Assembly (NCBI GenBank): GCA_937918935.1
Contig: CAKZSI010000008.1
Span: forward strand, 124,001 to 188,000
Origin: an uncultured Chloroflexales bacterium
Lineage (GTDB): Bacteria; Chloroflexota; Chloroflexia; Chloroflexales; Chloroflexaceae
Direction: 5' to 3'
DNA length: 64,000 nucleotides
Part shown: in pieces, positions 24,412 through 33,406 of the stretch
Layout: every line of letters starts with the position of its first letter
Numbering within the stretch: position 1 is the first letter of the stretch
The notes under the pieces: model-generated
Seen by the model: only the letters and a program-made list of their open reading frames with translations
Told to the model about the DNA's origin: nothing
The model's database searches: none
Program-made: the position numbers and the translations under genes

Positions 24412-25281
24412 CTAGAACACATCAGAGAGCAATAAACTAAAGCGCATCGTAGGCGGCTCAGCGGTAAGAGGCACGTAGCACAACCGCAGCCGGTAGTCTC
24501 CGTGCTGCCTCAGGGCAGCGAGATCGAAGCCCAGTGCCTGCGCATGCACTCCGCTCATGCGCACCCGGGTGGCCCCGGTATGGGCAAGCAGCGCGCCCAG
24601 ATCGTGGGCGACGCTGTCGGGGTGCTCGGTCTGAGCGTCAAGGACGGTGAGAATTCCGTCATCCGTTAGCTTGTAGATCAGCGCGAGGCGGTCATTGACC
24701 AGTTCGTCCTGGTACGGGCAGTCGTAGCTACGCCACTGGCGGTAGGAGGCATCGAAGGGATGCCCGATGTCGTCCCCCAGGCGAAAACGTTCCAGGGGGG
24801 CTACTATGGCGGTGGAAGGCGCAGGCCGCTCCGGCTGCCAGTCGTACAGCCGGCTCTCGACCAGATCGCGCCAGCCGAAGCCGTGCTTGATCAACAGATA
24901 CGAGTTTGCATTCGGGAACGCCAGGAGGAATGGAACGCCCCGCTCGCGAGCCGCGGCGGTTGCTGCGCTGAACAGGGCGTAAAACGTAGCAAAGCCCTCC
25001 CGATGTCGCGGATCGACCATCAGACTGATCGACAGGCTGTAGTCGTATTCCTGTCCATGGGCATCTACCAGTTTCTGCGGGATCATGCCGCTGTGCCCGA
25101 TCAACTCGCCTGTATCGCTGTAAGCGAGGGTGACCAGTGGCGGACCATAGGGGTTCAGAAAGTAGAGCTGCGACCAGCGGCGGCAGTTGAGTTCGCGGTT
25201 GAAGCATACGCGGAACAGGGCCGCTGCTTCATCGAGGATCGCACGCGCTGCGTCAACGGAATGCAGGACTTCGATACGCAT
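24412..25281 (-). CDS. GNAT family N-acyltransferase
   Basis: A 289-residue protein with an N-terminal GNAT fold. The strand-helix segment SLSISLMVDPRHREGFATFYALFSAATAAARERG corresponds to the acetyl-CoA binding region (residues ~82-115); only part of the R/Q-x-x-G-x-G/A loop is kept (PRHREGFA). FPNANSYLLIKHGFGW is a conserved late GNAT motif. The C-terminal half (about 170-289) has no clear domain and may select the acceptor. In the polysaccharide locus it is a candidate for transferring the acyl group made by the ACP module to an amino sugar. Donor and acceptor are unknown. Confidence 0.75.
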   Translation of the reverse strand: MRIEVLHSVDAARAILDEAAALFRVCFNRELNCRRWSQLYFLNPYGPPLVTLAYSDTGELIGHSGMIPQKLVDAHGQEYDYSLSISLMVDPRHREGFATFYALFSAATAAARERGVPFLLAFPNANSYLLIKHGFGWRDLVESRLYDWQPERPAPSTAIVAPLERFRLGDDIGHPFDASYRQWRSYDCPYQDELVNDRLALIYKLTDDGILTVLDAQTEHPDSVAHDLGALLAHTGATRVRMSGVHAQALGFDLAALRQHGDYRLRLCYVPLTAEPPTMRFSLLLSDVF

Positions 25282-25553
25282 AGAGGCCCCCCTGAAGTGT
25301 CATCATTCCTTACCCTTCCCCTGTCAGGCGCAGCGACGCAGGAAGGTGAAAGAGCAGCGCCCCGATGGCGGGCGAATGCGATAGCGCAATCTGGAGCATT
25401 GCGCGTGGGGAAACGGGGTTTCCCCGCGCGCATGGAGGGCAGACGCTCACACGTTGTTCTGTTCGTTCAGGTATCGGAGTTTCCCTGCGCGCATAGAGGG
25501 CCGTTGGAGAAGCACGAGGGAGTCAGCGTTTCCTTACGTCTGCTGGCAGGGAG
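25282..25553. repeat. 272-bp gap with palindromes and a 22-bp direct repeat
   Basis: No gene is seen. Hairpin GCGCAAT-7-ATTGCGC is at 25384-25404, a family-2 palindrome (GGGGAAAC...GTTTCCCC) at about 25407-25427, and a direct repeat with core GCGCGCAT at 25419-25440 and 25487-25508. Confidence 0.6.
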
Positions 25554-26246
25554 TTACACTACGACGGTCTGGTCGCGCTCTGGCAACGGGCTGCCGGGTT
25601 CGAGCGCGGGAGTCGGTGGTGCAGGCTCGGACACGGGCATGTGGGCCGTGCCCATGAACTCGGGTACCATCCCATCTGAACTCCGACTAACGCCTTTGCG
25701 ACTGATTACCACAACCAGGGTGCCAAAGATGATTTTAAGATCCAGCCAGAAGCTCACGTGGTCAACATACCAGACATCCTGGGCCAGAATATCCTCCCAG
25801 CTCTGGTCGTTGCGCCCAAACAGGGCCGGCAGGCCGGTCAAACCCGGCATCACCTCGTGACGCCGGTTCTGTTCGGGCGTGTAGCGGCTAAGATACCTGA
25901 CCAGCAGCGGGCGCGGCCCGATCAGGCTCATTTCGCCGCGGAGCACGTTCCAGAGCTGCGGCAGTTCATCAAGACTGGTGCTGCGCAGGAAGCGACCGAG
26001 GGGCGTAATGCGCTCGTAATCGGGCAGGAGCCGGCCCTCGGCGTCGCGCTCGTCGGTCATAGTGCGAAACTTGAAGATGCGGAACGGTTTTCCGTGCAAA
26101 CCAGCACGTTCCTGAGTAAAAATGATCGGCCAGCCCATTTGCTTCCAGATCAGGAAGCTGATCACCAGCATAACCGGCGCAAGCAAGATCAGAGCTGGAA
26201 CAACCAGGATGAGGTCGAACAGGCGTTTGCCAAAGCTGCGGTACAT
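25554..26246 (-). CDS. Undecaprenyl-phosphate sugar-phosphate transferase (WcaJ/PglC-type)
   Basis: Initiates repeat-unit assembly by transferring a sugar-1-phosphate from a nucleotide sugar to the lipid carrier. A 230-residue short form: one hydrophobic segment (about 8-34, re-entrant in PglC-like monotopic enzymes), then the catalytic core with [11 protein letters not shown] and [25 protein letters not shown]. Past residue ~185 there is a Pro/Ser/Glu-rich tail not typical of the core family. All catalytic motifs are present. It defines this region as a lipid-linked polysaccharide locus of the Wzx/Wzy kind. Confidence 0.95.
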   Translation of the reverse strand: MYRSFGKRLFDLILVVPALILLAPVMLVISFLIWKQMGWPIIFTQERAGLHGKPFRIFKFRTMTDERDAEGRLLPDYERITPLGRFLRSTSLDELPQLWNVLRGEMSLIGPRPLLVRYLSRYTPEQNRRHEVMPGLTGLPALFGRNDQSWEDILAQDVWYVDHVSFWLDLKIIFGTLVVVISRKGVSRSSDGMVPEFMGTAHMPVSEPAPPTPALEPGSPLPERDQTVVV

Positions 26247-26355
26247 GACCTGATTTCCCCCCTAGATACCACGTGAGACAATAGATGCGCCAATGACCAG
26301 GGTGACCGACGTGCGGACGTCACGCGACATCTCAACATTCTACCGGACCAGATCG

Positions 26356-27156
26356 CTACCAGCCCAACTGTCTGCCGGGCAAGGCCTGACGCAGGCGATA
26401 GAGCGCCCGGCTAAGGCCGTGGTACAGGTGCAGCGGCAGGGTACGCCTGGCCAGTCCCAGCGCGCCGGCGCGTAGCCGGCGGGCGCGCAGATAACGGGCG
26501 TCGTGCCGAACAATGCGGGCGAAGAGGCTGAGCGGCATCCCTTGCCAGATCGCCACGCGGTTGACCAGCCGTTCGATGTTCACGGTGGAAGGTTCGTTCC
26601 ACCATTCCACCGAGTTCCCTACCAGGGTGTAGCCCAGGTCACGGGCCTGCCGCAGGACCGTGTGGTTGATAAAGCCGCCCGGCGCGCTCATAGTCGTTAC
26701 CGGGCTGCCGGTTATGTCTTCAAGCCAGGCTTTGCTCTCGGCCAGTTCGGCCCATGCGTGCACAGCGTCGAGGCGCGAGAGGGGCGTGTGGGTCAGGCCA
26801 TGACTGCCGACGGAGCAAAGGGCAGCCAGTTGACGGATCTCGTCATCGCGCAGGAAAGCCAGGTTATAGCGGCAAAAGTCGCGGGTGAGGAAGAAGGTCG
26901 CCTGGGCGCCGGCTCGTGACAGGATCTCGGCGGCGCGCAGATTGCTGCGATGCCCGTCATCGAAGGTCATCACGACATAGCGTTCGGGGAAGAGGCCACG
27001 GGCCAGGCGCACTTCCAGGTCGGGGAATCCCTCGATAACATAGCCCTCGGCTCTGAGCCAGGCCACCTGCTGCTCGAAGGCTTCGACGGGGAGCGAGTAG
27101 CGATTCGCCGGGTCCTGCTCCAGGTTGTGGTACATCAGGGTCACAAAGCGGCTCAC
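26356..27156 (-). CDS. Polysaccharide deacetylase (NodB homology, CE4)
   Basis: Metal-dependent de-N-acetylase of 266 residues. The NodB motifs TFDDGHRSN (residues ~79-87) and SHGLTHTPL are clear, and SAPGGF fits the third motif. No signal peptide is evident, so it may act on a cytoplasmic or membrane-associated intermediate; a C-terminal basic region follows the barrel. The start overlaps the glycosyltransferase stop by 4 bp (ATGA type), so the two are translationally coupled. Confidence 0.92.
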   Translation of the reverse strand: MSRFVTLMYHNLEQDPANRYSLPVEAFEQQVAWLRAEGYVIEGFPDLEVRLARGLFPERYVVMTFDDGHRSNLRAAEILSRAGAQATFFLTRDFCRYNLAFLRDDEIRQLAALCSVGSHGLTHTPLSRLDAVHAWAELAESKAWLEDITGSPVTTMSAPGGFINHTVLRQARDLGYTLVGNSVEWWNEPSTVNIERLVNRVAIWQGMPLSLFARIVRHDARYLRARRLRAGALGLARRTLPLHLYHGLSRALYRLRQALPGRQLGW

Positions 27157-28412
27157 AGGGCCACCTCCTCCACCGGCGTGCGGGAAGCGCAGATGCGCTC
27201 CAGATCACCCGCATAGGCGGGATAAACGCTCCGCGCGGAAAAGCGCTCGGCGAAAATCTGGCGCACCCGCTGGCGGCAAAGGGCGGCAAAATCCGCGTCT
27301 TCGATCAAGCGCCGCAGCGCACTCACGAGCGAAGGGACATTCTGCGCTTCATACGAGACGCCGAGGGGTTCGCTGTCAACCAGATGCTGGAGTTCGCCCT
27401 TCATCGAACTGATCAGCGGCAGGCCAAAGGCCATGTACTCGTTGGGCTTATTGGGGATCGAGTGAAGGTTGCCGCGAAGCGCAACCAGTCCAGCGAAAGA
27501 GTGGGCAAGCAGGGCGCGCAACCGGGTCACGTTCAAGAAACCAAGGAAGGTAACGTTCTGGAGACCGAGCGCGCGCGCCTTTGCCTCCCACGTTTCGCGC
27601 ATCGGCCCCTCGCCAGCGAGGAAGAAGCGCACCCGGGGAGACTCGGAGGCGATGACCTGGGCGGCCTCGAGCAGCGTGTTAATGTCGTAGGTGGTCCCCA
27701 GAGTGCCGACGAATACGATATTGGTGGTGTCGAGCGTGAACCCGCGGGCCAGCAAATCGGGCAACCCCTCGTTGTCATCACCCTCTACGATATCGGGGTC
27801 ATAGCCCAGGTAGTAGACCCGGCTGTAGGGAAACGGCGCGTCGCGTCGCATGGTGACCACGCGCAGATAGTGCTGGCTCACGGCGACGCAGTTCTCTGCG
27901 AGGGTGAACACCTCGCGCGAGCGGCGGAACATCGGGGTAAGCGCCAGGCGGGCGGCCCAGCGAAGGCGCCGTGGCGCCAGTGAGAGAAACTCATCCGGCC
28001 AGATATCCTGCACATCAACCACCACCGGCACACCGTGGGCGCGCCCGTAGCGCAGGCAGTCAAGGGCGGCATCGGGGAGCGGGTAGCTTACGATGATGCC
28101 ATCGGGCGAGGGATTGCGGTCCATCCAGCGGCGAACGGCAACAGCGTACTCGTGGTGGTTGCGCAGCCGGGCGAGGGACACATTCTTACGGTATGGCCGG
28201 GTGTGGAACAACACCGCGCGCAGCCCGTCGGGCAAATCAGCCAGAGTTTCGGTGCGGCGATAGACCTTCGGGATATGGAGGAAATCCGAAGAGAGCCACG
28301 TTACCGTATGCCCGCGCCGCAGCAACTCTGCCACCAGCATCTGATAGCGCATGGGCCTGACGCCCTGGTCGCTGGGCAGCGGGTCAAAGGGATTGACGAG
28401 CCAGAAATGCAC
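27153..28412 (-). CDS. GT4-family glycosyltransferase
   Basis: A 419-residue GT-B enzyme. The start is a GTG at 28412 with AAGGAG 7 nt upstream; a longer frame to 28553 would overlap the preceding polymerase gene by >100 bp and lacks a ribosome site. The N-terminal domain includes NPFDPLPSDQGVRPMRY and RRGHTVTWLSS; the C-terminal domain has IVFVGTLGTTYDINTLLEAA, FFLAGEGP and NEYMAFGLPLISS, the usual nucleotide-sugar region of GT4 enzymes. It assembles the repeat unit. Sugar specificity unknown. Confidence 0.92.
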   Translation of the reverse strand: MHFWLVNPFDPLPSDQGVRPMRYQMLVAELLRRGHTVTWLSSDFLHIPKVYRRTETLADLPDGLRAVLFHTRPYRKNVSLARLRNHHEYAVAVRRWMDRNPSPDGIIVSYPLPDAALDCLRYGRAHGVPVVVDVQDIWPDEFLSLAPRRLRWAARLALTPMFRRSREVFTLAENCVAVSQHYLRVVTMRRDAPFPYSRVYYLGYDPDIVEGDDNEGLPDLLARGFTLDTTNIVFVGTLGTTYDINTLLEAAQVIASESPRVRFFLAGEGPMRETWEAKARALGLQNVTFLGFLNVTRLRALLAHSFAGLVALRGNLHSIPNKPNEYMAFGLPLISSMKGELQHLVDSEPLGVSYEAQNVPSLVSALRRLIEDADFAALCRQRVRQIFAERFSARSVYPAYAGDLERICASRTPVEEVAL

Positions 28413-28431
28413 AGGACCACTCCTTGCCGTG

Positions 28432-29823
28432 TCAGGCTTTGCTGCTGAGATGCCCCGCCTGCTCGGCGGATGTGCGCGCAGGCGCGCGGTAAGACGGCAG
28501 ACTGTAAACGCCCGCGCGCAGCACCGGTGCCATTTGGGGATGCCGCGCATCAAGGCGACGCAGCACCATCAGCAAGGCCAGGATGGACCAGAAGGTAGGA
28601 TCAAGGTAGAACCCCGAGGCGAAATGCAGGGCGAACACCATCACAAACATTGGCAGATAAAACTCGCGATTGCGATGCACGTCAGGACGCAGGACCGCGA
28701 ACAGCAACACGAGGTGCAACACTATTCCGACCCAGCCCTGAGTAACGCGGACAACCGTGAAAATGTTGTGGATGAACGGCTCGGTAATGCCAAAGCGGCG
28801 CAAATACACTTCATCCATCATTGCGGCAAACTCGGGGTTCTGGCCCAGACCGGTGCCGGTGAAGAAGTGCGCCGCATCTTCAGGCGGATGGACGAGCAGG
28901 GTCAGCGCGGCGAGCACGCGCACATTGGCTGATTCATCTTCGCCAGCAGCGATCGTGTTCAGCCGATCGGTGACAACCGACGAAACCCCGGCATACAACG
29001 CCCAGATCACCACTGCGGTTACGATGATCAGCAGAGGGATGGCAAGGCGACGAAAACGGGCGTTGAGCACGCTCACACCCAGCGCCGGAACAGCGATCGC
29101 CCATCCCGACAGCGAAAGGGTGAGCAGGCTGGCCGTCAACAGGAACAGCACGCTGACCAGCAAGAGCTTGCGGTTGGGGAACGAAAACACACTGGTCAGC
29201 AGCATCAGCAACACGAGGGCGAATGAGAGGGCAATCGAAAAGGTGGAAGGCTCGTAGGACAATCCGGCCGGTCGCAGCACGCCCCCGGTCCGATAGATAT
29301 CAATCAGGGGGTTCCAGGGAACAGCCGAGAACGCCTCCGGCAGCGCCAGCACCACACCAAAGAAATTGAGCAAAACGAACTGGATGATCCCCACTGAGCC
29401 GAAGATGATGATCATTACGGCTGCGGTCGCCACCGCCCAGCCGATATCGTCAGCGGTAATTGCCAGGCGCGCCACACTGGCGAAGCACAGCGCATAGATG
29501 AGCAGCAGCCCGAAGGGCTGTATCCACTCACGATTGGTTACCAACTCCAGAACCAGACCGACAAAGATCTGCCAGCCGATCAATACGAGCGCGAGGATCA
29601 CCGGCGTGTCATCGGCCGGGCTGGGGACGGGAGTAAAGAAGGCCAGAGCCGCCGCCGCGCCCAGGATCAACAGCGGAACGGTGATGGCGAAGGACTCGCT
29701 GATGCGCACCAGAGCGATATTGTTGAAGAGTTGTCCGAGAGCGCCGGCAACCAGCAACGACAAAACAATGCGTCGCCGCAGGGTCGTTGCTGGTGCAGCC
29801 GTCTGGGCAAGCGAACGGTTCAT
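28432..29823 (-). CDS. O-antigen ligase/Wzy-type polymerase-like membrane protein
   Basis: A 463-residue integral membrane protein with about ten to twelve hydrophobic segments and a larger extracytoplasmic loop in the second half (around residues 290-370, with FTGTGLGQNPEF and FIHNIFTVVRVTQGWVG). FIHNIF matches the H-N region common in the O-antigen ligase/polymerase family. Placed directly after the flippase (4-bp overlap), it most likely polymerises the repeat units outside the membrane. Sequence alone does not separate polymerase from ligase. Confidence 0.85.
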   Translation of the reverse strand: MNRSLAQTAAPATTLRRRIVLSLLVAGALGQLFNNIALVRISESFAITVPLLILGAAAALAFFTPVPSPADDTPVILALVLIGWQIFVGLVLELVTNREWIQPFGLLLIYALCFASVARLAITADDIGWAVATAAVMIIIFGSVGIIQFVLLNFFGVVLALPEAFSAVPWNPLIDIYRTGGVLRPAGLSYEPSTFSIALSFALVLLMLLTSVFSFPNRKLLLVSVLFLLTASLLTLSLSGWAIAVPALGVSVLNARFRRLAIPLLIIVTAVVIWALYAGVSSVVTDRLNTIAAGEDESANVRVLAALTLLVHPPEDAAHFFTGTGLGQNPEFAAMMDEVYLRRFGITEPFIHNIFTVVRVTQGWVGIVLHLVLLFAVLRPDVHRNREFYLPMFVMVFALHFASGFYLDPTFWSILALLMVLRRLDARHPQMAPVLRAGVYSLPSYRAPARTSAEQAGHLSSKA

Positions 29824-31145
29824 GGCGTTGCCTCACTGCCCTTGCGGGCCGGCAGCGCGGCGATGGCGTGGGCCAGGATCAGCAGCGTCCCGACCAGATG
29901 CACCGCCGCGGCCGCTATCATCACAATGGCGACACCTGTCATCCCCATCGAGGGAACAAGCCAGACGCTCAGTGCGGTAAGCACCGCGACCTGAAGCCCA
30001 AACAGCACGACCTGCACGCGCAGGTAGCGCGCGGCCTTCATGCCCTCACCGATCAGCCAGGAGACGTAGCCGATAGCAGCGGATACCATGACCCACACGA
30101 AGAACCAGGCGTAGGTAGCGTACTCGGGCTGATAGATCAGCGTGAGCAATGGGCGACCGACGACGAGGGCCACGGCGATGCCGCCGCCGCCAAGCACCAG
30201 GCCGATGGCCCCCATCCGTAGCAGCAGACGGGAGAAGGCCGAACGGTCGCCCGCGGCGTAGTACTGTGAGAGGCGCGGCAGGGCCGACTGCCCCAGGGCG
30301 CTTACGACGGTCATGCCGGCCACCTGCAGGTAGGTGAGGGCGGCGAAGATCCCCAGGGTGTATTCACCCAGGTAGTGCCCGACGAAGAAGCGAGGCAGAC
30401 TGGTGGCAAGCGAGATCAGCAGCATGGAGATGCCCAGCGGCAGGGCCAGCCAGGTCAGCGCCAGGAGGGTGCGCCGGTTCCAGCGCGGGCGCAGGCTGCG
30501 CGCCAGGTGCGCGAGCCCGGCGCCGGGCATGGCGTGCTTGATCAGCATGACACTGCGCAGGTCGAACAGCACCACCACCCCGATCCCGGCGAAGACCAGG
30601 CCCATCACCCCCCAGAAGACGCTGCCGGTGAGGGAGACCAGGACACCCAGGGCCGCCAGGGAGAGCACCCCCCTGAGGATCATCGACTGGGCGACGCGAT
30701 CCATGCGTTCGTGATGCTGGAGCATCCCAAAAATCACGTCGCTGATGGCCTCAACCGCCTTGAAGAGGCCAAAAGCCACAACGACCAGGGCGGTTTCGAG
30801 CGGGTAGCGCAGGGCCAGAACGATACCGCCGATGATGAGCAACGCCACAACAACGGTAATCAGGCGCAGGCCGAAATAGTCGGCAAAGGCATACTCCTCA
30901 CGCGCGTCGGTTGCCTGGACATCGCGCAGTTGGAGGTTAGTCAGCATCAGCACCGGCACGGCGATAGCGGAACCAAGCGCGAACTGGCCAACCATCTCCG
31001 GGGTGCCAAGCTTTGCCAGGACGATCAGCATGCCCCACTGGCACGCGGCAAAGATGACATTACCCAGGAAGGTCCACGAGAAGTTGGCGCGCAACGAGAG
31101 GCGCGAGGGGGAGCCTGCCACGGATGTTTTCAAGCTTTCTGCCAT
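29820..31145 (-). CDS. Polysaccharide flippase (Wzx/MATE-like)
   Basis: A 441-residue membrane protein from the ATG at 31145 (AGGAAA just upstream), with about 12-14 transmembrane segments. It matches polysaccharide biosynthesis/MOP-family flippases: an N-terminal SWTFLGNVIFAACQWGM segment and QFALGSAIAVPVLMLTNLQLRDV. It would move lipid-linked repeat units across the membrane. It overlaps the polymerase-like gene by 4 bp, indicating coupled translation. Confidence 0.93.
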   Translation of the reverse strand: MAESLKTSVAGSPSRLSLRANFSWTFLGNVIFAACQWGMLIVLAKLGTPEMVGQFALGSAIAVPVLMLTNLQLRDVQATDAREEYAFADYFGLRLITVVVALLIIGGIVLALRYPLETALVVVAFGLFKAVEAISDVIFGMLQHHERMDRVAQSMILRGVLSLAALGVLVSLTGSVFWGVMGLVFAGIGVVVLFDLRSVMLIKHAMPGAGLAHLARSLRPRWNRRTLLALTWLALPLGISMLLISLATSLPRFFVGHYLGEYTLGIFAALTYLQVAGMTVVSALGQSALPRLSQYYAAGDRSAFSRLLLRMGAIGLVLGGGGIAVALVVGRPLLTLIYQPEYATYAWFFVWVMVSAAIGYVSWLIGEGMKAARYLRVQVVLFGLQVAVLTALSVWLVPSMGMTGVAIVMIAAAAVHLVGTLLILAHAIAALPARKGSEATP

Positions 31146-31272
31146 TTTCCTGCCGGGTGTATCGAGATCTGGCCTCTTCTGGGGGCACACTATCCCTGCC
31201 TGGATGAACCGGGTTCATCAGGAGCGCAGGCGCAGACAAGGGTTACGGAAGCGAACGCGACTCGCCGAACGA

Positions 31273-31306
31273 GGTGCTGGCCGGGCGCTACCGCGCGACC
31301 AGCACC
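31273..31306. repeat. Hairpin downstream of the Wzc-like gene
   Basis: GGTGCTGG (31273-31280) pairs exactly with CCAGCACC (31299-31306), just 3' of the Wzc stop and within the operon. It could attenuate or stabilise the upstream message. No T tract. Confidence 0.5.
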
Positions 31307-31312
31307 CGCGAA

Positions 31313-32737
31313 TTACTCTGCAGTAGCGGGATACCCGCTGGTGGGCGTCGTACTGCCGGGCTCATCACGGCTCGTGGCGGGGGCCTGGGAGTGCGTGGCC
31401 GGGACGGTGGGCCGGGGCGCGCTGGCACGGTAGAAGTGGCCGGGTTCTCCTTTGTGAGCGTTCAGAACCACGCCGAGGGGGGCAATCTGGAACTGAGCGA
31501 GTTGATCTATGGCGCTCACGAGCGCATTGCCGCGCAGGCGCCCGGAACGAACCACCAGGATGGTGGCATCGCAGAGGCGGGCCAGAGTGATCGGATCAAC
31601 CACTGCCAGGAGCGCCGGGCTGTCGAAGAGCACAACATCGGCGTGGTCCTTCAGCCGCTCGATGAGGCTGGCCATGTGTGGTGACGCGATCACCTCAGCC
31701 GGGTTCGGCGGCACCGGCCCGCTGGGCAGCAGATCGAGATTGGCGACCCTGGTTGGCACGAGGTGGCTCGCCAGGCTCTCCGCGCCAGCCTGAAGCGCCG
31801 TTGTGACGCCGCGCGTATTTGATTGCTGGAAGATCGTGTGCAGGGTTGGCTTGCGCAGGTCGGTATCCACCAGGATCACGCGCTTACCAGCCTGCGCCAG
31901 CACGACCGCCAGGTTCGCCAGCGTGGTGCTCTTGCCCTCGCCGTCGATGGCGCTGGTCACCAGAAGCGTATGGATGGGGCGCTGTGCGGCGGCATGCTCG
32001 ATGTGCATGCGCAGCCGGCGATAGGTCTCTGCAACCGGCGACAGACCATCCCGCAACACCAGCGGTTCAGATGAACCTGCCGCTTGAGGCGGGATGCTGA
32101 CCAGGGTCTTCGCGCCGGTCAGGTGGGTAATATCATCGGCGGAGCGCACACGGTCGTCAAAATAGTCGCGCAGCAGGACAGCGCCAGCGGCGAGCATCGC
32201 GCCGACGACCATAAACACGGCGACGTTGAGGGGGATGCGCGGGCTAACCGGGCGCGTGGCCGGCAGGGCGGGTTCAACAACATGCAGGTAGTAGCGGCTG
32301 AAGGTCACATCATTACCGAGCAGTTCGCGCCCCCGCTGGGCGACGAGATTGGCGATTTCGTTGGCGATAGCGGCGACCTGCTCGGGATTAGAGTCACGCA
32401 CGGCCAACACGATCAACGACGTATTGCGGGTCAGCGAAACGCGCACACGCCGTTCAAGCGCCTCTGGCGTAGTATTGAGCTGCAATCTGGAAATGACGGT
32501 TTCCAGCACAGGACGCTTGCGCAGCAACTCCATGTAGGTTGCGATGGGGCGTTCGTTAATACCCCAGATCTCACTGTCGGCTGCGGTTCGACGAGTAACC
32601 GTAACGGTCACACGTGACTCGTAAGTTGGAGTGAGTTGCGAGCTAATCACATAGGCCAGCGCGCCGCTGAGCAGTGCAACCAGGGCGATCAACCATGCCC
32701 AGCGCCAGAGCAGACTCACGAACGCCTTGAATTCCAT
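31313..32737 (-). CDS. Wzz/Wzc-type polysaccharide co-polymerase with BY-kinase domain
   Basis: Controls chain length and export and carries an ATPase/tyrosine-kinase domain on the cytoplasmic side. 474 residues. Wzz domain: TM1 about 11-31, extracytoplasmic region, TM2 about 172-189. The P-loop domain has Walker A in SAIDGEGKSTT (262-272), Walker A' in VILVDTDLRKP (287-297) and Walker B in VVLFDSPALL. The C-terminal tail (about 430-474) is Pro/Thr/Ser-rich with only two isolated tyrosines, so the usual tyrosine cluster for autophosphorylation is missing. It is the first gene of the long minus-strand locus, with GGGAGAAG at the ribosome site. Confidence 0.93.
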   Translation of the reverse strand: MEFKAFVSLLWRWAWLIALVALLSGALAYVISSQLTPTYESRVTVTVTRRTAADSEIWGINERPIATYMELLRKRPVLETVISRLQLNTTPEALERRVRVSLTRNTSLIVLAVRDSNPEQVAAIANEIANLVAQRGRELLGNDVTFSRYYLHVVEPALPATRPVSPRIPLNVAVFMVVGAMLAAGAVLLRDYFDDRVRSADDITHLTGAKTLVSIPPQAAGSSEPLVLRDGLSPVAETYRRLRMHIEHAAAQRPIHTLLVTSAIDGEGKSTTLANLAVVLAQAGKRVILVDTDLRKPTLHTIFQQSNTRGVTTALQAGAESLASHLVPTRVANLDLLPSGPVPPNPAEVIASPHMASLIERLKDHADVVLFDSPALLAVVDPITLARLCDATILVVRSGRLRGNALVSAIDQLAQFQIAPLGVVLNAHKGEPGHFYRASAPRPTVPATHSQAPATSRDEPGSTTPTSGYPATAE

Positions 32738-32817
32738 GGACTTCTCCCTTTACGCAGTTGCGGCTCTTCTAGCCTGTGCGCCTTGTTGCTCTGGCCCTCA
32801 GCAGGAAAACCTTCACC

Positions 32818-32951
32818 CTACGCTGTCATTTCTTCCCCTGAAGAAGATTTGAAGGGGCTTCGCCCCTTCAAGAGAAATAACAGGCATAAGGGTTTCTTTT
32901 TAGAGACCTGCCCCCCGCTTGTGCCTGTGCTACTGCAAGTTGACAAAGTAG
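32818..32951. mobile_element. MITE-like element, family B copy 2
   Basis: A 134-bp element bounded by CTACGCTGTCA (32818-32828) and TGACAAAGTAG (32941-32951), diverged relatives of the perfect ends of the copy at 17071-17208. It includes a hairpin GAAGGGG-CTTCG-CCCCTTC. It lies inside the presumed leader of the polysaccharide operon. Confidence 0.7.
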
Positions 32952-33059
32952 AGTTGCGTGAGATGAGACGCCTTCAACATTAAAGCAGTCAGGCTCATGA
33001 GCAGCCAGCAGCCAGACCAACATCATCAAAGAACAACTTAAACATCGCTCGCACCAGTC

Positions 33060-33088
33060 AGTATAGCAATCCGCTAAGACTACAGCAA
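33060..33088 (-). promoter_or_regulatory. Candidate promoter of the polysaccharide locus, TTGCTG-17-TGC-TATACT
   Basis: On the minus strand TTGCTG (complement of 33083-33088) and TATACT (complement of 33060-33065) are separated by exactly 17 nt, and the -10 is extended by TGC. It lies at the edge of an AT-rich island (about 33085-33150). Start near 33053 gives a ~315-nt leader to the Wzc-like gene that contains the family-B element. Confidence 0.65.
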
Positions 33089-33406
33089 GTAATAAAAATA
33101 TAAAAACGTTCATATTGACACGATTGTTATGCTCTAGTTGTATGTCTATTTATTTTCAGCCTGCCGATGGCGATGCTACACTGGCGGATATGACCATTTA
33201 TTCATCGGCGCCCATGCACGGTGTGCCCGTCACGCAGAGGAAAAGAGGGTCTTGCGGGAGGTCAAAGACCCACTGCTTCCCATCGGGCATTGGAGGGTTC
33301 CATGAATCCTCCAGGCGTTCTCCATCGAGTCTCCATACTCGCCTGCTACAGTGAAGGTGCAACAGGTGAACCCGCAGGTGCGGGGAGTAGTCAAAGGAGG
33401 ATAGCG
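33089..33406. other. Non-coding region before the secreted calcium-loop gene
   Basis: Contains an AT-rich island (about 33085-33150) with a plus-strand TTGACA at 33115 but no good -10 at standard spacing. Two further extended -10-like hexamers (TGC-TACACT ending 33182; TGC-TACAGT ending 33352) face the gene at 33407. A 79-codon frame at 33115-33354 is not credible. Confidence 0.4.

Noticed and set aside
28413-28553. N-terminal extension of the GT4 gene
   Set aside because: Would overlap the polymerase-like gene deeply; a GTG with a good ribosome site lies at 28412.
14702-32737. Exosortase/PEP-CTERM type polysaccharide locus
   Set aside because: The ligase, ACP, deacetylase and acyltransferase set is reminiscent of it, but no exosortase or PEP-CTERM substrate is seen in the window.
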